Positions 25,310 through 33,698 of a stretch of 64,000 nt of DNA are shown piece by piece; positions within the stretch are counted from its first letter, which is position 1, and each line of letters begins with the position of its first letter. Under the pieces are notes generated by a model. The model was given only the letters and a program-made list of their open reading frames with translations, had not been told where the DNA came from and did no database searches. Source of the stretch: Chitiniphilus shinanonensis DSM 23277 (GTDB lineage Bacteria > Pseudomonadota > Gammaproteobacteria > Burkholderiales > Chitinibacteraceae); the NCBI RefSeq assembly GCF_000374805.1, contig NZ_KB895339.1, positions 1-64,000 of the forward strand. The letters run 5' to 3'. Made by a program: the position numbers and the translations under genes.

Positions 25310-26502
25310 TGCCCGATTCCCTCATCGCCGCGCCCGACGCGGCGCAACGCCGCGCGCTGACCGTGCGCGAGCTGTGCGACACCTTTGCCCGCACGGCGGC
25401 CCAGCGCGACCGCGACGGCGGCAGCCCCAAGGCCGAGCGCGATCTGCTGCGCGCCAGCGGCCTGCTGGCGATGTCGGTGCCGCGGGCACAGGGGGGCGAC
25501 GGCGCCAGTTGGCAGCAGACGCTGGCCGTGGCGCGCGAGATCGCGCGGGTGGATAGCTCGGTCGCCCACCTGTTCGCTTTTCACCACCTGCTGCTGGCCA
25601 CCACCCGGCTGTTCGGCCAGCCCGCGCAGTGGCAACCGTGGTTCGAGGCCACCGTGCGCCAGCGCTGGTTCTGGGGCAACGCGCTCAACCCGCTGGACGA
25701 GCGCACCGTCAGCACGCCGCACGCCGGCTGGCGCGAATTCAACGGTCGCAAGAGCTTCTGCTCCGGCGCCACCGACTCCGACATGCTGATCGCCTCGGCG
25801 ATCCAGCCCGGCGCCGACAAGCTGGTGATCGCCGCCGTGCCCACCGGCCGCGCCGGCATCACCGTGTTTGAGGATTGGGACAACATGGGCCAGCGCCAGA
25901 CCGACAGCGGCAGCGTGGCCTTCGACGCGGTACGCGTCGACGAGGCCGAAATCCTGTCCGACCCCGGCCCGCTCTCCACGCCGTTCGCCAGCCTGCGCCC
26001 GCTGCTGGCGCAACTGGTGCTGGCCAATCTCTACCTGGGGCTGGCCGAGGGCGCCATCGCCGAGGCCGCGCACTACACCCGCACCCAGACCCGGCGCTGG
26101 TATACCTCGCCGGCCGAATCGGCGAGCGAGGATCTCTACATCCTGGCGCACTACGGCGAATTCCACGTCGGCCTGGAGGGCGCGCGCCTGCTGACCGACC
26201 GCGCCGCCGCGCTGTTCGACGCCGCCTGGGCGCGCGACGTGGCGCTGGGCGAGGCCGAGCGCGGCGAGGTGGCGGTGGCGGTGGCCACGGCCAAGGTGGC
26301 CGCCGGCCGCGTCGGGCTCGATCTCACCAGCCGCATGTTCGAAGTGTGCGGCGCCCGCGCCACCACCGCCGCGCTGCGCTTCGATCGCTACTGGCGCAAC
26401 TTACGCGTGCACACGCTGCACGACCCGTTCGACTACAAGCTGCGCGAGCTGGGCGACTGGCGGCTCAATGCCCGCCATCCCAAGCCGTCGTTCTACTCAT
26501 GA
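25309..26502 (+). CDS. msuC: MsuC-like FMNH2-dependent monooxygenase
   Basis: A 397-residue acyl-CoA-dehydrogenase-fold monooxygenase. MsuC oxidises methanesulfinate to methanesulfonate ahead of the SsuD/MsuD-type enzyme encoded upstream, and that order of action fits the operon. Segments [48 protein letters not shown] and RYWRNLRVHTLHDPFDYK are shared nearly verbatim with the reverse-strand paralogue at 22574-23782. ATG 25309 overlaps the ssuD stop, so translation is coupled. The assignment to MsuC rather than SfnC is by context. Confidence 0.83.
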   Translation: MPDSLIAAPDAAQRRALTVRELCDTFARTAAQRDRDGGSPKAERDLLRASGLLAMSVPRAQGGDGASWQQTLAVAREIARVDSSVAHLFAFHHLLLATTRLFGQPAQWQPWFEATVRQRWFWGNALNPLDERTVSTPHAGWREFNGRKSFCSGATDSDMLIASAIQPGADKLVIAAVPTGRAGITVFEDWDNMGQRQTDSGSVAFDAVRVDEAEILSDPGPLSTPFASLRPLLAQLVLANLYLGLAEGAIAEAAHYTRTQTRRWYTSPAESASEDLYILAHYGEFHVGLEGARLLTDRAAALFDAAWARDVALGEAERGEVAVAVATAKVAAGRVGLDLTSRMFEVCGARATTAALRFDRYWRNLRVHTLHDPFDYKLRELGDWRLNARHPKPSFYS

Positions 26503-26513
26503 CCGGAGCCGAC

Positions 26514-27164
26514 ATGAACCAGTGTTTCGACGAGATCGACACCGCCGTCGCCGCCATCGCGGCCGGCGGCTTCGTGGTGGTGGTGGACGATACCGACCGC
26601 GAGAACGAAGGCGACCTGATCATTGCCGCCGACGCCATCACCACCGGGCAGATGGCCTTCCTGGTGCGTCACAGCAGCGGCGTGGTGTGCGTGGCCTTGC
26701 CGCCGGAGCGGCTGGATGAATTGCGCCTGCCGCTGATGGTGGCGGACAACAGCGAATCGCACGCCACCGCGTTCACCGTCAGCGTCGATTACCGCCACGG
26801 CACCAGTACCGGGATCAGCGCGGCGGATCGGGCGGCGACGCTGCGCGCGCTGGCCGATCCCGCCATCGGCGCCGACGATTTCGCCCGCCCCGGCCACGTG
26901 TTCCCGCTGCGCTATCGCGAAGGCGGCGTGCTGCGGCGGCGCGGCCATACCGAGGCGGCGCTCGATCTGGCGGCGCTGGCCGGGCGCGCGCCCGCCGGCG
27001 TGCTGTGCGAGATCGTCGACGACGACGGCAGCATGGCGCGGCGGCCGGCGTTGTTCCGCTTTGCGCGGCGCCACGGCCTGCCCATCGTCAGCATCGCCGC
27101 GCTGGTGGCGTACCGGCTGCGGTTGCAGGCGTCCGACGAGCGCGTGCTCCAGGCCGTGGCCTGA
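26514..27164 (+). CDS. ribB: 3,4-dihydroxy-2-butanone 4-phosphate synthase in a sulfonate operon
   Basis: A 216-residue stand-alone RibB, which converts ribulose 5-phosphate to the four-carbon precursor of riboflavin. Catalytic segments are present: DDTDRENEGDLIIAAD (25-40), RHGTSTGISAADRA, and HTEAALDLAALAGRAPAGVL. There is no fused GTP cyclohydrolase II domain. ATG 26514 has CGGAG upstream; an alternative ATG at 26499 overlaps the previous stop. Its place as third gene after two FMN-using oxygenases suggests a dedicated flavin supply during sulfur starvation. There is no FMN riboswitch in front of it, so it follows the sigma-54 promoter. Confidence 0.93.
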   Translation: MNQCFDEIDTAVAAIAAGGFVVVVDDTDRENEGDLIIAADAITTGQMAFLVRHSSGVVCVALPPERLDELRLPLMVADNSESHATAFTVSVDYRHGTSTGISAADRAATLRALADPAIGADDFARPGHVFPLRYREGGVLRRRGHTEAALDLAALAGRAPAGVLCEIVDDDGSMARRPALFRFARRHGLPIVSIAALVAYRLRLQASDERVLQAVA

Positions 27165-27170
27165 CGGGAA

Positions 27171-27192
27171 CGGGCGGCCGCAAGGCCGCCCG
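27171..27192. terminator. Hairpin between converging ribB and livF-type genes
   Basis: CGGGCGGCC-GCAA-GGCCGCCCG, a perfect 9-bp stem between two converging operons. No clear T run on either side. Confidence 0.55.
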
Positions 27193-27198
27193 TGTGCG

Positions 27199-27945
27199 TC
27201 ATGCGGCCTGGGCGCCGCCCAGGTAGAAGGCGTGCAGGTCCTGGTGTCCGGCCAGCGCCTGGGCGCTGTCGTGCGCGGCGATCACGCCGTTTTCCAGCAC
27301 GTAGCCGTAGTCCGCATAGCGCAGCGCGACGGCGGCGTTCTGCTCGGCCAGCAGAAAGCTCACGCCTTCGTCGCGGTTGAGCGCATGCACGATCTCGAAG
27401 ATCTCCTCGACGATCTGCGGCGCCAGGCCCATCGACGGTTCGTCCAGCAGCACCAGGCGCGGCCGGGCCATCAGCGCGCGGCCGATGGCGATCATCTGCT
27501 GCTCGCCGCCCGAGGTGTAGCCGGCGAGGCTGCGTCGCCGTGTCCTGAGCCGCGGGAAGTACTGGTAGATGCGTTCCAGGTCGGTCGCCAGCTCGCCGCG
27601 CGACGGTCGCCGCAGGAAGGCGCCGGTCTTCAGGTTGTCCTCGACCGTGAGATGGCCGAAGCAATGGCGGCCTTCCAGCACCTGCACCAGCCCGGCGGCC
27701 GCGAGCCGGGCCGGATCGGCGCCGGTGATGTCCTGGCCGCTGAGGCGCACCCGGCCGCGCACCACCTCGCCGCGCTCGGCGCGCACCAGGCCGGAGACGG
27801 CCTTGAGCGTGGTGCTCTTGCCGGCGCCGTTGGCGCCCAGCAGCGCCACGATCCGGCCTTGCTCCACCGACAGCGACACGCCGCGCACGGCGAGGATCAC
27901 GTTCTCGTAGATGACTTCGATCTGTTCCAGTTCGAGCAGGGGCAT
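27199..27945 (-). CDS. ABC transporter ATP-binding protein, LivF type
   Basis: A 248-residue ABC ATPase of the branched-chain-amino-acid (HAAT) class. Walker A is GANGAGKS, the signature region is YTSGGEQQMIAIGRAL, Walker B is LVLLDEPSMGLAP and the switch His is replaced in LLAEQNA, as usual for LivF. It is the last gene of the reverse operon that begins with msuE and sfnG, so the substrate is more likely a sulfur compound than an amino acid. That is inference from position. A 99-bp gap with two hairpins separates it from the binding-protein gene. Confidence 0.92.
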   Translation of the reverse strand: MPLLELEQIEVIYENVILAVRGVSLSVEQGRIVALLGANGAGKSTTLKAVSGLVRAERGEVVRGRVRLSGQDITGADPARLAAAGLVQVLEGRHCFGHLTVEDNLKTGAFLRRPSRGELATDLERIYQYFPRLRTRRRSLAGYTSGGEQQMIAIGRALMARPRLVLLDEPSMGLAPQIVEEIFEIVHALNRDEGVSFLLAEQNAAVALRYADYGYVLENGVIAAHDSAQALAGHQDLHAFYLGGAQAA

Positions 27946-27967
27946 GTCTTGCTCCAGGGGTGAAAAA

Positions 27968-27990
27968 GGCGGGTCGCGTCGCGACCCGCC
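27968..27990 (-). terminator. Hairpin between binding-protein and livF-type genes
   Basis: GGCGGGTCGC-GTC-GCGACCCGCC, a perfect 10-bp stem; on the reverse strand it is followed by CTTTTTCA. It could attenuate transcription into the last ATPase gene. Confidence 0.5.
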
Positions 27991-28010
27991 GTGGGCGGCT
28001 GGGCATCATC

Positions 28011-28041
28011 GACAAAACCCAGCGCAGCCAGAAGGGTTTTG
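28011..28041. repeat. Palindromic intergenic repeat, copy E (internally deleted)
   Basis: GACAAAACCCAGCG joined directly to CAGCCAGAAGGGTTTTG: the two ends of the repeat family without the middle, leaving a short CAAAACCC/GGGTTTTG hairpin. It lies 4 bp from the binding-protein stop. Confidence 0.7.
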
Positions 28042-28044
28042 CTC

Positions 28045-29367
28045 TTAACTCTCCTTGCTGCAATCGCGCGGCGTGATGCCCTTTTCTTTCGCGTACTTCT
28101 TCGACGATTCCTCGATGATCGGCCGCAGCAGCTTGCGGTCGGCCTGCACCCAGTCGGAGATCACGTTCCACTTGCTGCCGTCCCATTGCTGGAAGCGCAC
28201 CGCGCCGCCGCCCTCGTGGTCGGCGCAAGACAGCTTGAGCGGCTGCACCAGGCCGTAGGCGCCCAGCTCCTTCAGGCGCTTGTCGTCCAGGTTCAGATGC
28301 TCGAAGCCCCAGCGCACCTGTTCGCCGGTGAGCGGCTTCTTGCCGTACTTGGCTTGCGCCAGGCGCACCGCCTCGACGTTGAGGATGCCGTTGACCACGC
28401 CCAGGTTGTAGTAGACGTTGCCGAAGCGCTTGGGATCGGCCAGGTTGCCCTTGCCGGCGTCGATCACCGTCTTCTTGATGTCTTGCAGCACCGGGAACTG
28501 CGTGCCCGACGGATGCGTGGTGATCGAGATGTAGCCCTTGGCGGCGTCGCCGGCGGGGGCGGCGTCATCCTCGGAATTGCTCCAGATGTTGCCGATGATG
28601 TGATCGACCGGGAAGCCGGTCTTCTTGGCGGTCTTGAGCGCCACCGGGTTCATCACGCCCCAGCCGCGCAGGATCACCCAGTCCGGCTTGATGCGGCGGA
28701 TGTTCAGCCACTGCGATTGCTGTTCGTTGCCCGGGTGCGGCACTTCGATCAGCGTCAACTCGAAGCCGTACTTCTTCGCCAGCAGTTCCAGGATGGGGTT
28801 GGTCTCCTTGCCGTAGGGCGAGCCGTGGTACAGCGTGACGATCTTCTTGCCCTTGAGCTTATCCAGCCCGCCCGATTTCTGGCCGATGTAGTTCACGATG
28901 GCCGACACCTCGGAATACGGGTTGAGCTGCAACGGGAACACATAGGGGAACACGCTGCCGTCGGTGGAATCGGTGCGGCCGTGGTTGATGGTGATCAGCG
29001 GCAGCTTGTCGGCGGTGGAGCGATCGAGCGTGGCGTAGGCGATGCCCACCGACAGCGGATTGGTGGCGGCGGCCGGCGCGCCGTTCAGGCCTTTCTTCAG
29101 CCGCTCGTAGCACTCGACGCCTTTCTCGACCACGTATTCGGTCTCGCATTCGCTCCAGGTGAGCTTGACGCCATTCACCCCGCCCTTGGCGTTGACGTAC
29201 TGCAGGTAATCGATGAACCCGCCGAAAAAGCCGGTGCCGCCGGCGGCGTAGGGGCCGACGCGGTAGCTTTGCAGCGGGAAATATTGCTCGTTGGCCGCGT
29301 GGGCGCCGCCGGCCAGCAGGCCCGCGACGAGCAGTGCCGCGACGCGGCGGAAGGTTGCGTGCTTCAT
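28045..29367 (-). CDS. Periplasmic binding protein, LivK/Peripl_BP_6 type
   Basis: A 440-residue exported solute-binding protein of the ABC transporter. Residues 1-24 form a signal peptide (VAALLVAGLLAGGAHA-A). The mature protein begins NEQYFPLQSYRVGPYAAGG and has the two-lobed Leu/Ile/Val-binding fold with typical segments such as KGKKIVTLYHGSPYGKETNP and DWVILRGWGVMNPVAL. It is longer than LivK. In homologous cassettes such proteins bind aromatics or dicarboxylates; in this operon a sulfone or sulfonate ligand is plausible. Intergenic repeat copies sit at both ends of the gene, a place where hairpins often raise the level of binding-protein mRNA. Confidence 0.9.
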   Translation of the reverse strand: MKHATFRRVAALLVAGLLAGGAHAANEQYFPLQSYRVGPYAAGGTGFFGGFIDYLQYVNAKGGVNGVKLTWSECETEYVVEKGVECYERLKKGLNGAPAAATNPLSVGIAYATLDRSTADKLPLITINHGRTDSTDGSVFPYVFPLQLNPYSEVSAIVNYIGQKSGGLDKLKGKKIVTLYHGSPYGKETNPILELLAKKYGFELTLIEVPHPGNEQQSQWLNIRRIKPDWVILRGWGVMNPVALKTAKKTGFPVDHIIGNIWSNSEDDAAPAGDAAKGYISITTHPSGTQFPVLQDIKKTVIDAGKGNLADPKRFGNVYYNLGVVNGILNVEAVRLAQAKYGKKPLTGEQVRWGFEHLNLDDKRLKELGAYGLVQPLKLSCADHEGGGAVRFQQWDGSKWNVISDWVQADRKLLRPIIEESSKKYAKEKGITPRDCSKES

Positions 29368-29441
29368 GGTGATACTCCCTGTGGTTGAGGTTGCCGCTGT
29401 GGCGCGGCTGATGCTTTGGGGGAAAGGGGTGATTACTCAAA

Positions 29442-29551
29442 GCGGCCAACAAAACCCAGCGAAGCGGTCCTGGCAAGAAGCGCGAAACGCAGACAGTACG
29501 TGTAAGTACGGCAAGTTCGCGCGACGCCGCCAGGAGGGTTTTGTTGGCCGC
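29442..29551. repeat. Palindromic intergenic repeat, copy B
   Basis: A 110-bp element with 16-bp terminal inverted repeats (GCGGCCAACAAAACCC and complement). The core includes AGCGAAGCGGTCCTGGCAAG and GCGAAACGCAGACAGTAC. It fills most of the gap between the livM-type stop (29554) and the binding-protein start (29367). Confidence 0.88.
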
Positions 29552-29553
29552 GC

Positions 29554-30621
29554 TCAGTAACGCAGTGGCCAGACGCGGGCCCTCTCACGCAACTGCTGCC
29601 ATAGCCGGGCGAGCCCTTCCGGCTCCTTGATCAGAAAGCCGATGATCAGCAGGCCGAACACGATCTTCTGCAGGTTCTCCAGCTGGCCCGCGTCGATCAC
29701 GCCGGGGGGCAGCAGGCCCGAGAGCAGCGACAGGCCGATGGGCAGCAGCACGATGAAGGCCGCGCCGAGGAAGTTGCCGGCGATGCTGCCGAGGCCGCCG
29801 ATGATGATGATGAACAGCACCTGGAATGATCGGCTGAGATCGAAGCCGTGCGGCTCCACCGTGCCCAGGTAGGTGAACGCCCACAGCGCGCCGGCCACGC
29901 CGAGGATGAAGCCGCTCAGCGCGAACGCCAGCAGCTTGGTGCGCGCCAGCGGAATGCCGATCACCGCGGCGGCGGTATCCATGTCGCGCACCGCCATCCA
30001 GTTGCGGCCCAGCTCGCTCTTCACCACGTTGCGCGCCAGCAGCGTCAGCGCCACCACGAAGCCCAGCGTCAGCAGATAGCGCCCGGCCGGGTTCGACAGA
30101 TCGTGGCCGGCGATCCGCAGTGGCGGCGCGGTGATCACGCCGGAGGCGCTGTCGTTGGAGAACCAGCTCACCTTGGTGAACAGCCACTGCACGAAGAACT
30201 GCGCGGCCAGCGTCGACACCAGCAGGTAAAAGCCCTTGATGCGCAGGCTGGGCAGGCCGAACAGCACCGACGCGGCCGCGGCGAACACGCCGCCGAGCGC
30301 GATGCCGACCAGCAGCGGCAGGCCGGGCACGCGCAGCGCCAGGTTGTAGGTGGCGAAGGCGCCGACGGCCATGAAGGCGGCCGAGCCCAGCGACAGCTGC
30401 CCGGCGTAGCCGGTCAGCAGGTTGAGCCCCAGGCCGGCCAGCGACAGCACCAGGAACGGGATCAGGATGGCGTTCAGCCAGTAGTCCGAGCCGATGGCCG
30501 GGACGACGGCGAATGCGAACAACAGCAGTGCGTAGAGCGCGTAGCGATCCTGCCGCAGGCGGAACAGGCGGCGATCGGCGCGGTAGTGGCCGCTGAACTG
30601 GCCGGCTTCGGTGTAGAACAT
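29554..30621 (-). CDS. ABC transporter permease, LivM type
   Basis: A 355-residue inner-membrane permease with about nine to ten helices. LivM hallmarks are LNLLTGYAGQLSLGSAAFMAVGA (first part about 65-80) and the EAA-like loop RNWMAVRDMDTAAAVIGIPLA, followed by FIIIIGGLGSIAGNFLGAA. It pairs with the LivH-type permease 27 bp upstream. The N-terminus (about 1-30) is a charged cytoplasmic extension. Start ATG 30621. Confidence 0.93.
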   Translation of the reverse strand: MFYTEAGQFSGHYRADRRLFRLRQDRYALYALLLFAFAVVPAIGSDYWLNAILIPFLVLSLAGLGLNLLTGYAGQLSLGSAAFMAVGAFATYNLALRVPGLPLLVGIALGGVFAAAASVLFGLPSLRIKGFYLLVSTLAAQFFVQWLFTKVSWFSNDSASGVITAPPLRIAGHDLSNPAGRYLLTLGFVVALTLLARNVVKSELGRNWMAVRDMDTAAAVIGIPLARTKLLAFALSGFILGVAGALWAFTYLGTVEPHGFDLSRSFQVLFIIIIGGLGSIAGNFLGAAFIVLLPIGLSLLSGLLPPGVIDAGQLENLQKIVFGLLIIGFLIKEPEGLARLWQQLRERARVWPLRY

Positions 30622-30648
30622 GGTTGGCTCCGATGTCTTCTCGTTGGG

Positions 30649-31530
30649 TCAGACCCGCTCGATGGCGCGCTCGCCGAACAGGCCGGCCGGGCGCACCAGC
30701 AGGAACAGCAGCGCCAGCGCGTAGGGAAACCAGTTCTCGATGCCGCCGCCCACCAGCGGCCCGAGATAGACCTCGGCCAGCTTTTCGCCGGCGCCGACGA
30801 TCAGCCCGCCGACGATGGCGCCGGTCATCGAGGTGAAGCCGCCGATGATCAGCACCGGCAAGGCTTTCAGCACCACCAGCGACAGCGAGAACTGCACGCC
30901 CAGCCGGGCGCCCCACAGCAGGCCGGCGACCAGCCCGACGAAGCCGGCCACCGCCCACACCACGGCCCAGATGCGCGGCAGGCGGATGCCGACGGCGAGC
31001 GCGCCGAGCGCATCGTCGGCCACCGCGCGCAGCGACAGGCCGAGCCGGGTGCGGTTGAACAGGAAGGACAGCAGGGCGACCAGCAGCGCGGCGGTGCCGG
31101 CGGCGAACAGGTCGAACTGCGACAGCAGCATGCCGCCCAACTCCAGCGGCTCGTCGGCGATGCCGAGGTCCAGCCCGTGCACCTGCGCGCCCCACAGCGC
31201 CTGCGCCGCGCCCTCGATCACGTAGGACAGCCCCAGCGTGGCCATGAACAGGGTGATCGGCGAGCGGTTCACCAGCGGGCGCAGCACCGCGCGCTCGATC
31301 AAGAGCGCCAGCGCCACCATGGCGGCCAGTGTCAGCGCGAACGCGCCCCAGAACGGCACGCCACGCTCGACCAGGCTGACGAAGGTGAGCGCGGCGAACA
31401 GCACCATCGCGCCCTGGGCGAAATTGAATACGCCCGACGCCTTGTAGATCAGCACGAAGCCGATGGCGACCAGCGAATACATCACCCCGGCCAACAGGCC
31501 GCCGGTCAGTACTTCCAGAAAGAAATCCAT
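30649..31530 (-). CDS. ABC transporter permease, LivH type
   Basis: A 293-residue LivH-type permease with about eight helices: MDFFLEVLTGGLLAGVMYSL at the N-terminus, FNFAQGAMVLFAALTFV, the loop RTRLGLSLRAVADDALGALA, and FTSMTGAIVGGLIVGAGE near the end. ATG 31530 was chosen over a longer frame because the extra codons lie in the intergenic repeat. It forms the channel with the LivM-type protein. A 219-bp gap holding repeat copy C separates it from the upstream ATPase gene. Confidence 0.93.
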   Translation of the reverse strand: MDFFLEVLTGGLLAGVMYSLVAIGFVLIYKASGVFNFAQGAMVLFAALTFVSLVERGVPFWGAFALTLAAMVALALLIERAVLRPLVNRSPITLFMATLGLSYVIEGAAQALWGAQVHGLDLGIADEPLELGGMLLSQFDLFAAGTAALLVALLSFLFNRTRLGLSLRAVADDALGALAVGIRLPRIWAVVWAVAGFVGLVAGLLWGARLGVQFSLSLVVLKALPVLIIGGFTSMTGAIVGGLIVGAGEKLAEVYLGPLVGGGIENWFPYALALLFLLVRPAGLFGERAIERV

Positions 31531-31600
31531 ACGTTGCTCCAGGCAAGCCGGGCCCTGCCGGCCGCGGTGACACGGTCGGTGCAGGGGAAACCGGCGGGTT

Positions 31601-31750
31601 GGAGCCGCTGACAAAACCCAGCGAAGCGGTCCTGGCAAGAAGTGCGAAACGTCCTGAACGGCGATAAACCGGACTTCCTTCGGTCGCAGGCAGTACAAGT
31701 CGTACGACAAGTAAGCACGACGCAGCCAGGAGGGTTTTGTCGGTGGCTCC
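31601..31750. repeat. Palindromic intergenic repeat, copy C
   Basis: A 150-bp copy with imperfect ends GGAGCCGCTGACAAAACCC and its near-complement. Its first 50 bases match copy B closely (AAACCCAGCGAAGCGGTCCT); then about 40 extra bases interrupt the core before GCAGGCAGTAC. The right end touches the stop codon of the livG-type gene. Confidence 0.82.
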
Positions 31751-32529
31751 TAGTGGCGGGTGCCGAGGTATGCGGCGATCACCTCGGGATTGCGGCGTAC
31801 CTCGTCGGGCGGGCCGTCGCCGATCTTGCGGCCGTAATCGAGCACCACCACGTGGTCGGACAGGTTCATCACCACGCCGATGTCGTGCTCGATCAACACC
31901 ACCGTGGTGCCGAACTCGCGATTGACGTCGGCGACGAAGCGGCTCATTTCGCGTTTTTCCTCGGCGTTCATCCCGGCCATCGGCTCGTCGAGCAGCAGCA
32001 GCTTGGGCTCGGCCGCCAGCGCCCGCGCCAGTTCCACGCGCTTTTGCAGGCCGTAGGGCAGTTTGCTCACCAGCGTGTGGCGCCACGGTTGCAGGTGCAG
32101 GAAGGCGATCACCTCCTCGGCGCGTCGCCGTTGCGCGTCGTCCTCGGCCGGGGCGCGGCCGATGCGCAGCGCCTGCTCCAGCCAGCTGCTGCGGCGCTTG
32201 AGGTTGCGGCCGGTCAGCACGTTGTCGAGCACGCTCATGCCCTTGAACAGGGCGATGTTCTGGAAGGTGCGGGCGATGCCGCGCACCGCCGCGCGATGCG
32301 GGTCCATGCGCCGGCGCACCTCGCCGTCGAACACGATGCGCCCCGCCTGCGGCCGGTACACGCCGTTGATCACGTTGAGCAGCGAACTCTTGCCGGCGCC
32401 GTTGGGGCCGATCAGCGCGGTGATGCGGCCGCGCGCCACGTCGAAGCTGATGTCGCTGATCGCCTTCACGCCCTTGAACGAGAGCGAAATGCCCTCCAGG
32501 CGCAGCAGCGGGGATGAAATCTCGGTCAT
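31750..32529 (-). CDS. ABC transporter ATP-binding protein, LivG type
   Basis: A 259-residue ATPase of the LivG class. Walker A is GPNGAGKS, the LivG-specific region GIARTFQNIALFKGMSVLDNV follows, the signature is the atypical LPYGLQKRVELARAL, Walker B is LLLLDEPMAGMN, and the switch is LIEHDIGVVM. ATG 32529 follows the degenerate adenylate-forming gene by 10 bp. It pairs with the LivF-type ATPase at the far end of the operon. Confidence is high for class, low for substrate. Confidence 0.92.
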   Translation of the reverse strand: MTEISSPLLRLEGISLSFKGVKAISDISFDVARGRITALIGPNGAGKSSLLNVINGVYRPQAGRIVFDGEVRRRMDPHRAAVRGIARTFQNIALFKGMSVLDNVLTGRNLKRRSSWLEQALRIGRAPAEDDAQRRRAEEVIAFLHLQPWRHTLVSKLPYGLQKRVELARALAAEPKLLLLDEPMAGMNAEEKREMSRFVADVNREFGTTVVLIEHDIGVVMNLSDHVVVLDYGRKIGDGPPDEVRRNPEVIAAYLGTRH

Positions 32530-32539
32530 CTTCAATACC

Positions 32540-33688
32540 TCAACCGGGTTGCGGCAGCGCCGCGCCGTAATCGGGCGCCTGCCAGCCGGTGACATGGACT
32601 GCGGGGCCGGTGGCGCCCTGCCACTGCGCCGGGTCCGGCCAGCCGCGCACCGTCACGCCCAGTTGCGCCAGCAGGCGGGCGGCGGGCTCGGTCAGCGGTT
32701 CGCCCACTAGCAGCGGCACGCGGGTGCGGGTCAGCCCCAGCACGTCGCGCAGCGGGCGGCGCACCAGCCAGTAGCCGGCGATGCCGTGCCACAGCCGGCC
32801 GGGCCAGCCGCGCGGCGGCGCGAGCGCGGTATCGACCAGCCGGCGGCGCAGCGAGCCGGGCAACGGCAGGCGTTGCTGCACCTGATCGGCGAGCCGGCCC
32901 CAGGTTTCGCGCGTGCCGGCGACCAGCGTCGGGCCGAGTTCGCGTCGATCCTGGTCGCGCGTGGCGGTGCTTTCCGGGAAGTTGAGGCGAAACCCCGCCA
33001 GCAGCCACGGCGCCAGCAGGTAGCGCGCCTGGCCGCCGGCGGCGAAGGCGCGCGCCGCCAGCGCTTCCTCGTGCTCGGTCAACCCTTCGGCCGCGACCAG
33101 GCGCACGCCTTCCTGCAACAGTTCGGCATGGGCGATGGCCTGACGCTCGATGGCGCCGTCGGCCTGCACCCGGTAGAAGGCGAAGGCCGGCTGCGTCGGA
33201 CGCGCCCGCGGTTCGGCCGGGGCGGGGCCGCCGTCGAGCGCCGCGTAGGCGGTCCACCCGGCGATGCCGGCCAGGCCGCGCGCGTCGCCATAGATGGCCA
33301 GGTGGTAGCCATCGTGGCTCACGCGTCGCCACTGGGTTTCGTCCTCGACGAACAGGTGGCGCGGCGCCAGCTGCCGCAACAACGCTTGCAGCGCGGCGTC
33401 GGGCTGGTCCGGATCCAGCGGCACCGCCACGCCGCCCAGCCATTGCGCGGCCAGCGACAGCAGCAATGCCTCGGGGCGCGGCTGCGTCAGCAGCACCAGC
33501 GCGTCGCCGGCGCCGAAGCCGGCCGTGGCGAGCGCGCCCGCCAGCCGCGTCGTTTCGTTGGCCAGTTCGCGCCAGCGGCGGGCCTGCCAGATGCCCAGCC
33601 GCTTGTGACGCAGAGCGATCGCCGCGCCTCGGCGGCGGGCCTGGGCAAGCAGGTGGTCGGGCAGGGTGGCGGGCGCGGGGTGGTCCAT
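32540..33688 (-). CDS. Degenerate AMP-binding (adenylate-forming) protein
   Basis: A 382-residue protein. The N-terminal 95 residues (RRWRELANETTRLAGALATAG, then LTQPRPEALLLSLAAQWLGG) clearly match the start of long-chain acyl-CoA synthetase-like AMP-binding enzymes. Later, RELGPTLVAGTRETWGRLAD matches another part of that fold. However, the P-loop (usually SGTTGxPK) is replaced by FYRVQADGAIERQ around 175-187, no YGxTE motif is present and the C-terminal lid domain is missing; normal enzymes are about 550-650 residues. So it is probably not catalytic. LivFGHM cassettes often carry a full AMP-binding gene in this position, which suggests a reduced relic or an accessory protein. Confidence 0.72.
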   Translation of the reverse strand: MDHPAPATLPDHLLAQARRRGAAIALRHKRLGIWQARRWRELANETTRLAGALATAGFGAGDALVLLTQPRPEALLLSLAAQWLGGVAVPLDPDQPDAALQALLRQLAPRHLFVEDETQWRRVSHDGYHLAIYGDARGLAGIAGWTAYAALDGGPAPAEPRARPTQPAFAFYRVQADGAIERQAIAHAELLQEGVRLVAAEGLTEHEEALAARAFAAGGQARYLLAPWLLAGFRLNFPESTATRDQDRRELGPTLVAGTRETWGRLADQVQQRLPLPGSLRRRLVDTALAPPRGWPGRLWHGIAGYWLVRRPLRDVLGLTRTRVPLLVGEPLTEPAARLLAQLGVTVRGWPDPAQWQGATGPAVHVTGWQAPDYGAALPQPG

Positions 33689-33698
33689 GCGCGCGGCC

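Noticed and set aside
26499-26514. FMN riboswitch upstream of ribB
   Set aside because: Only a few bases separate it from the upstream monooxygenase gene, far too short for an RFN element, and none is visible inside the preceding gene.
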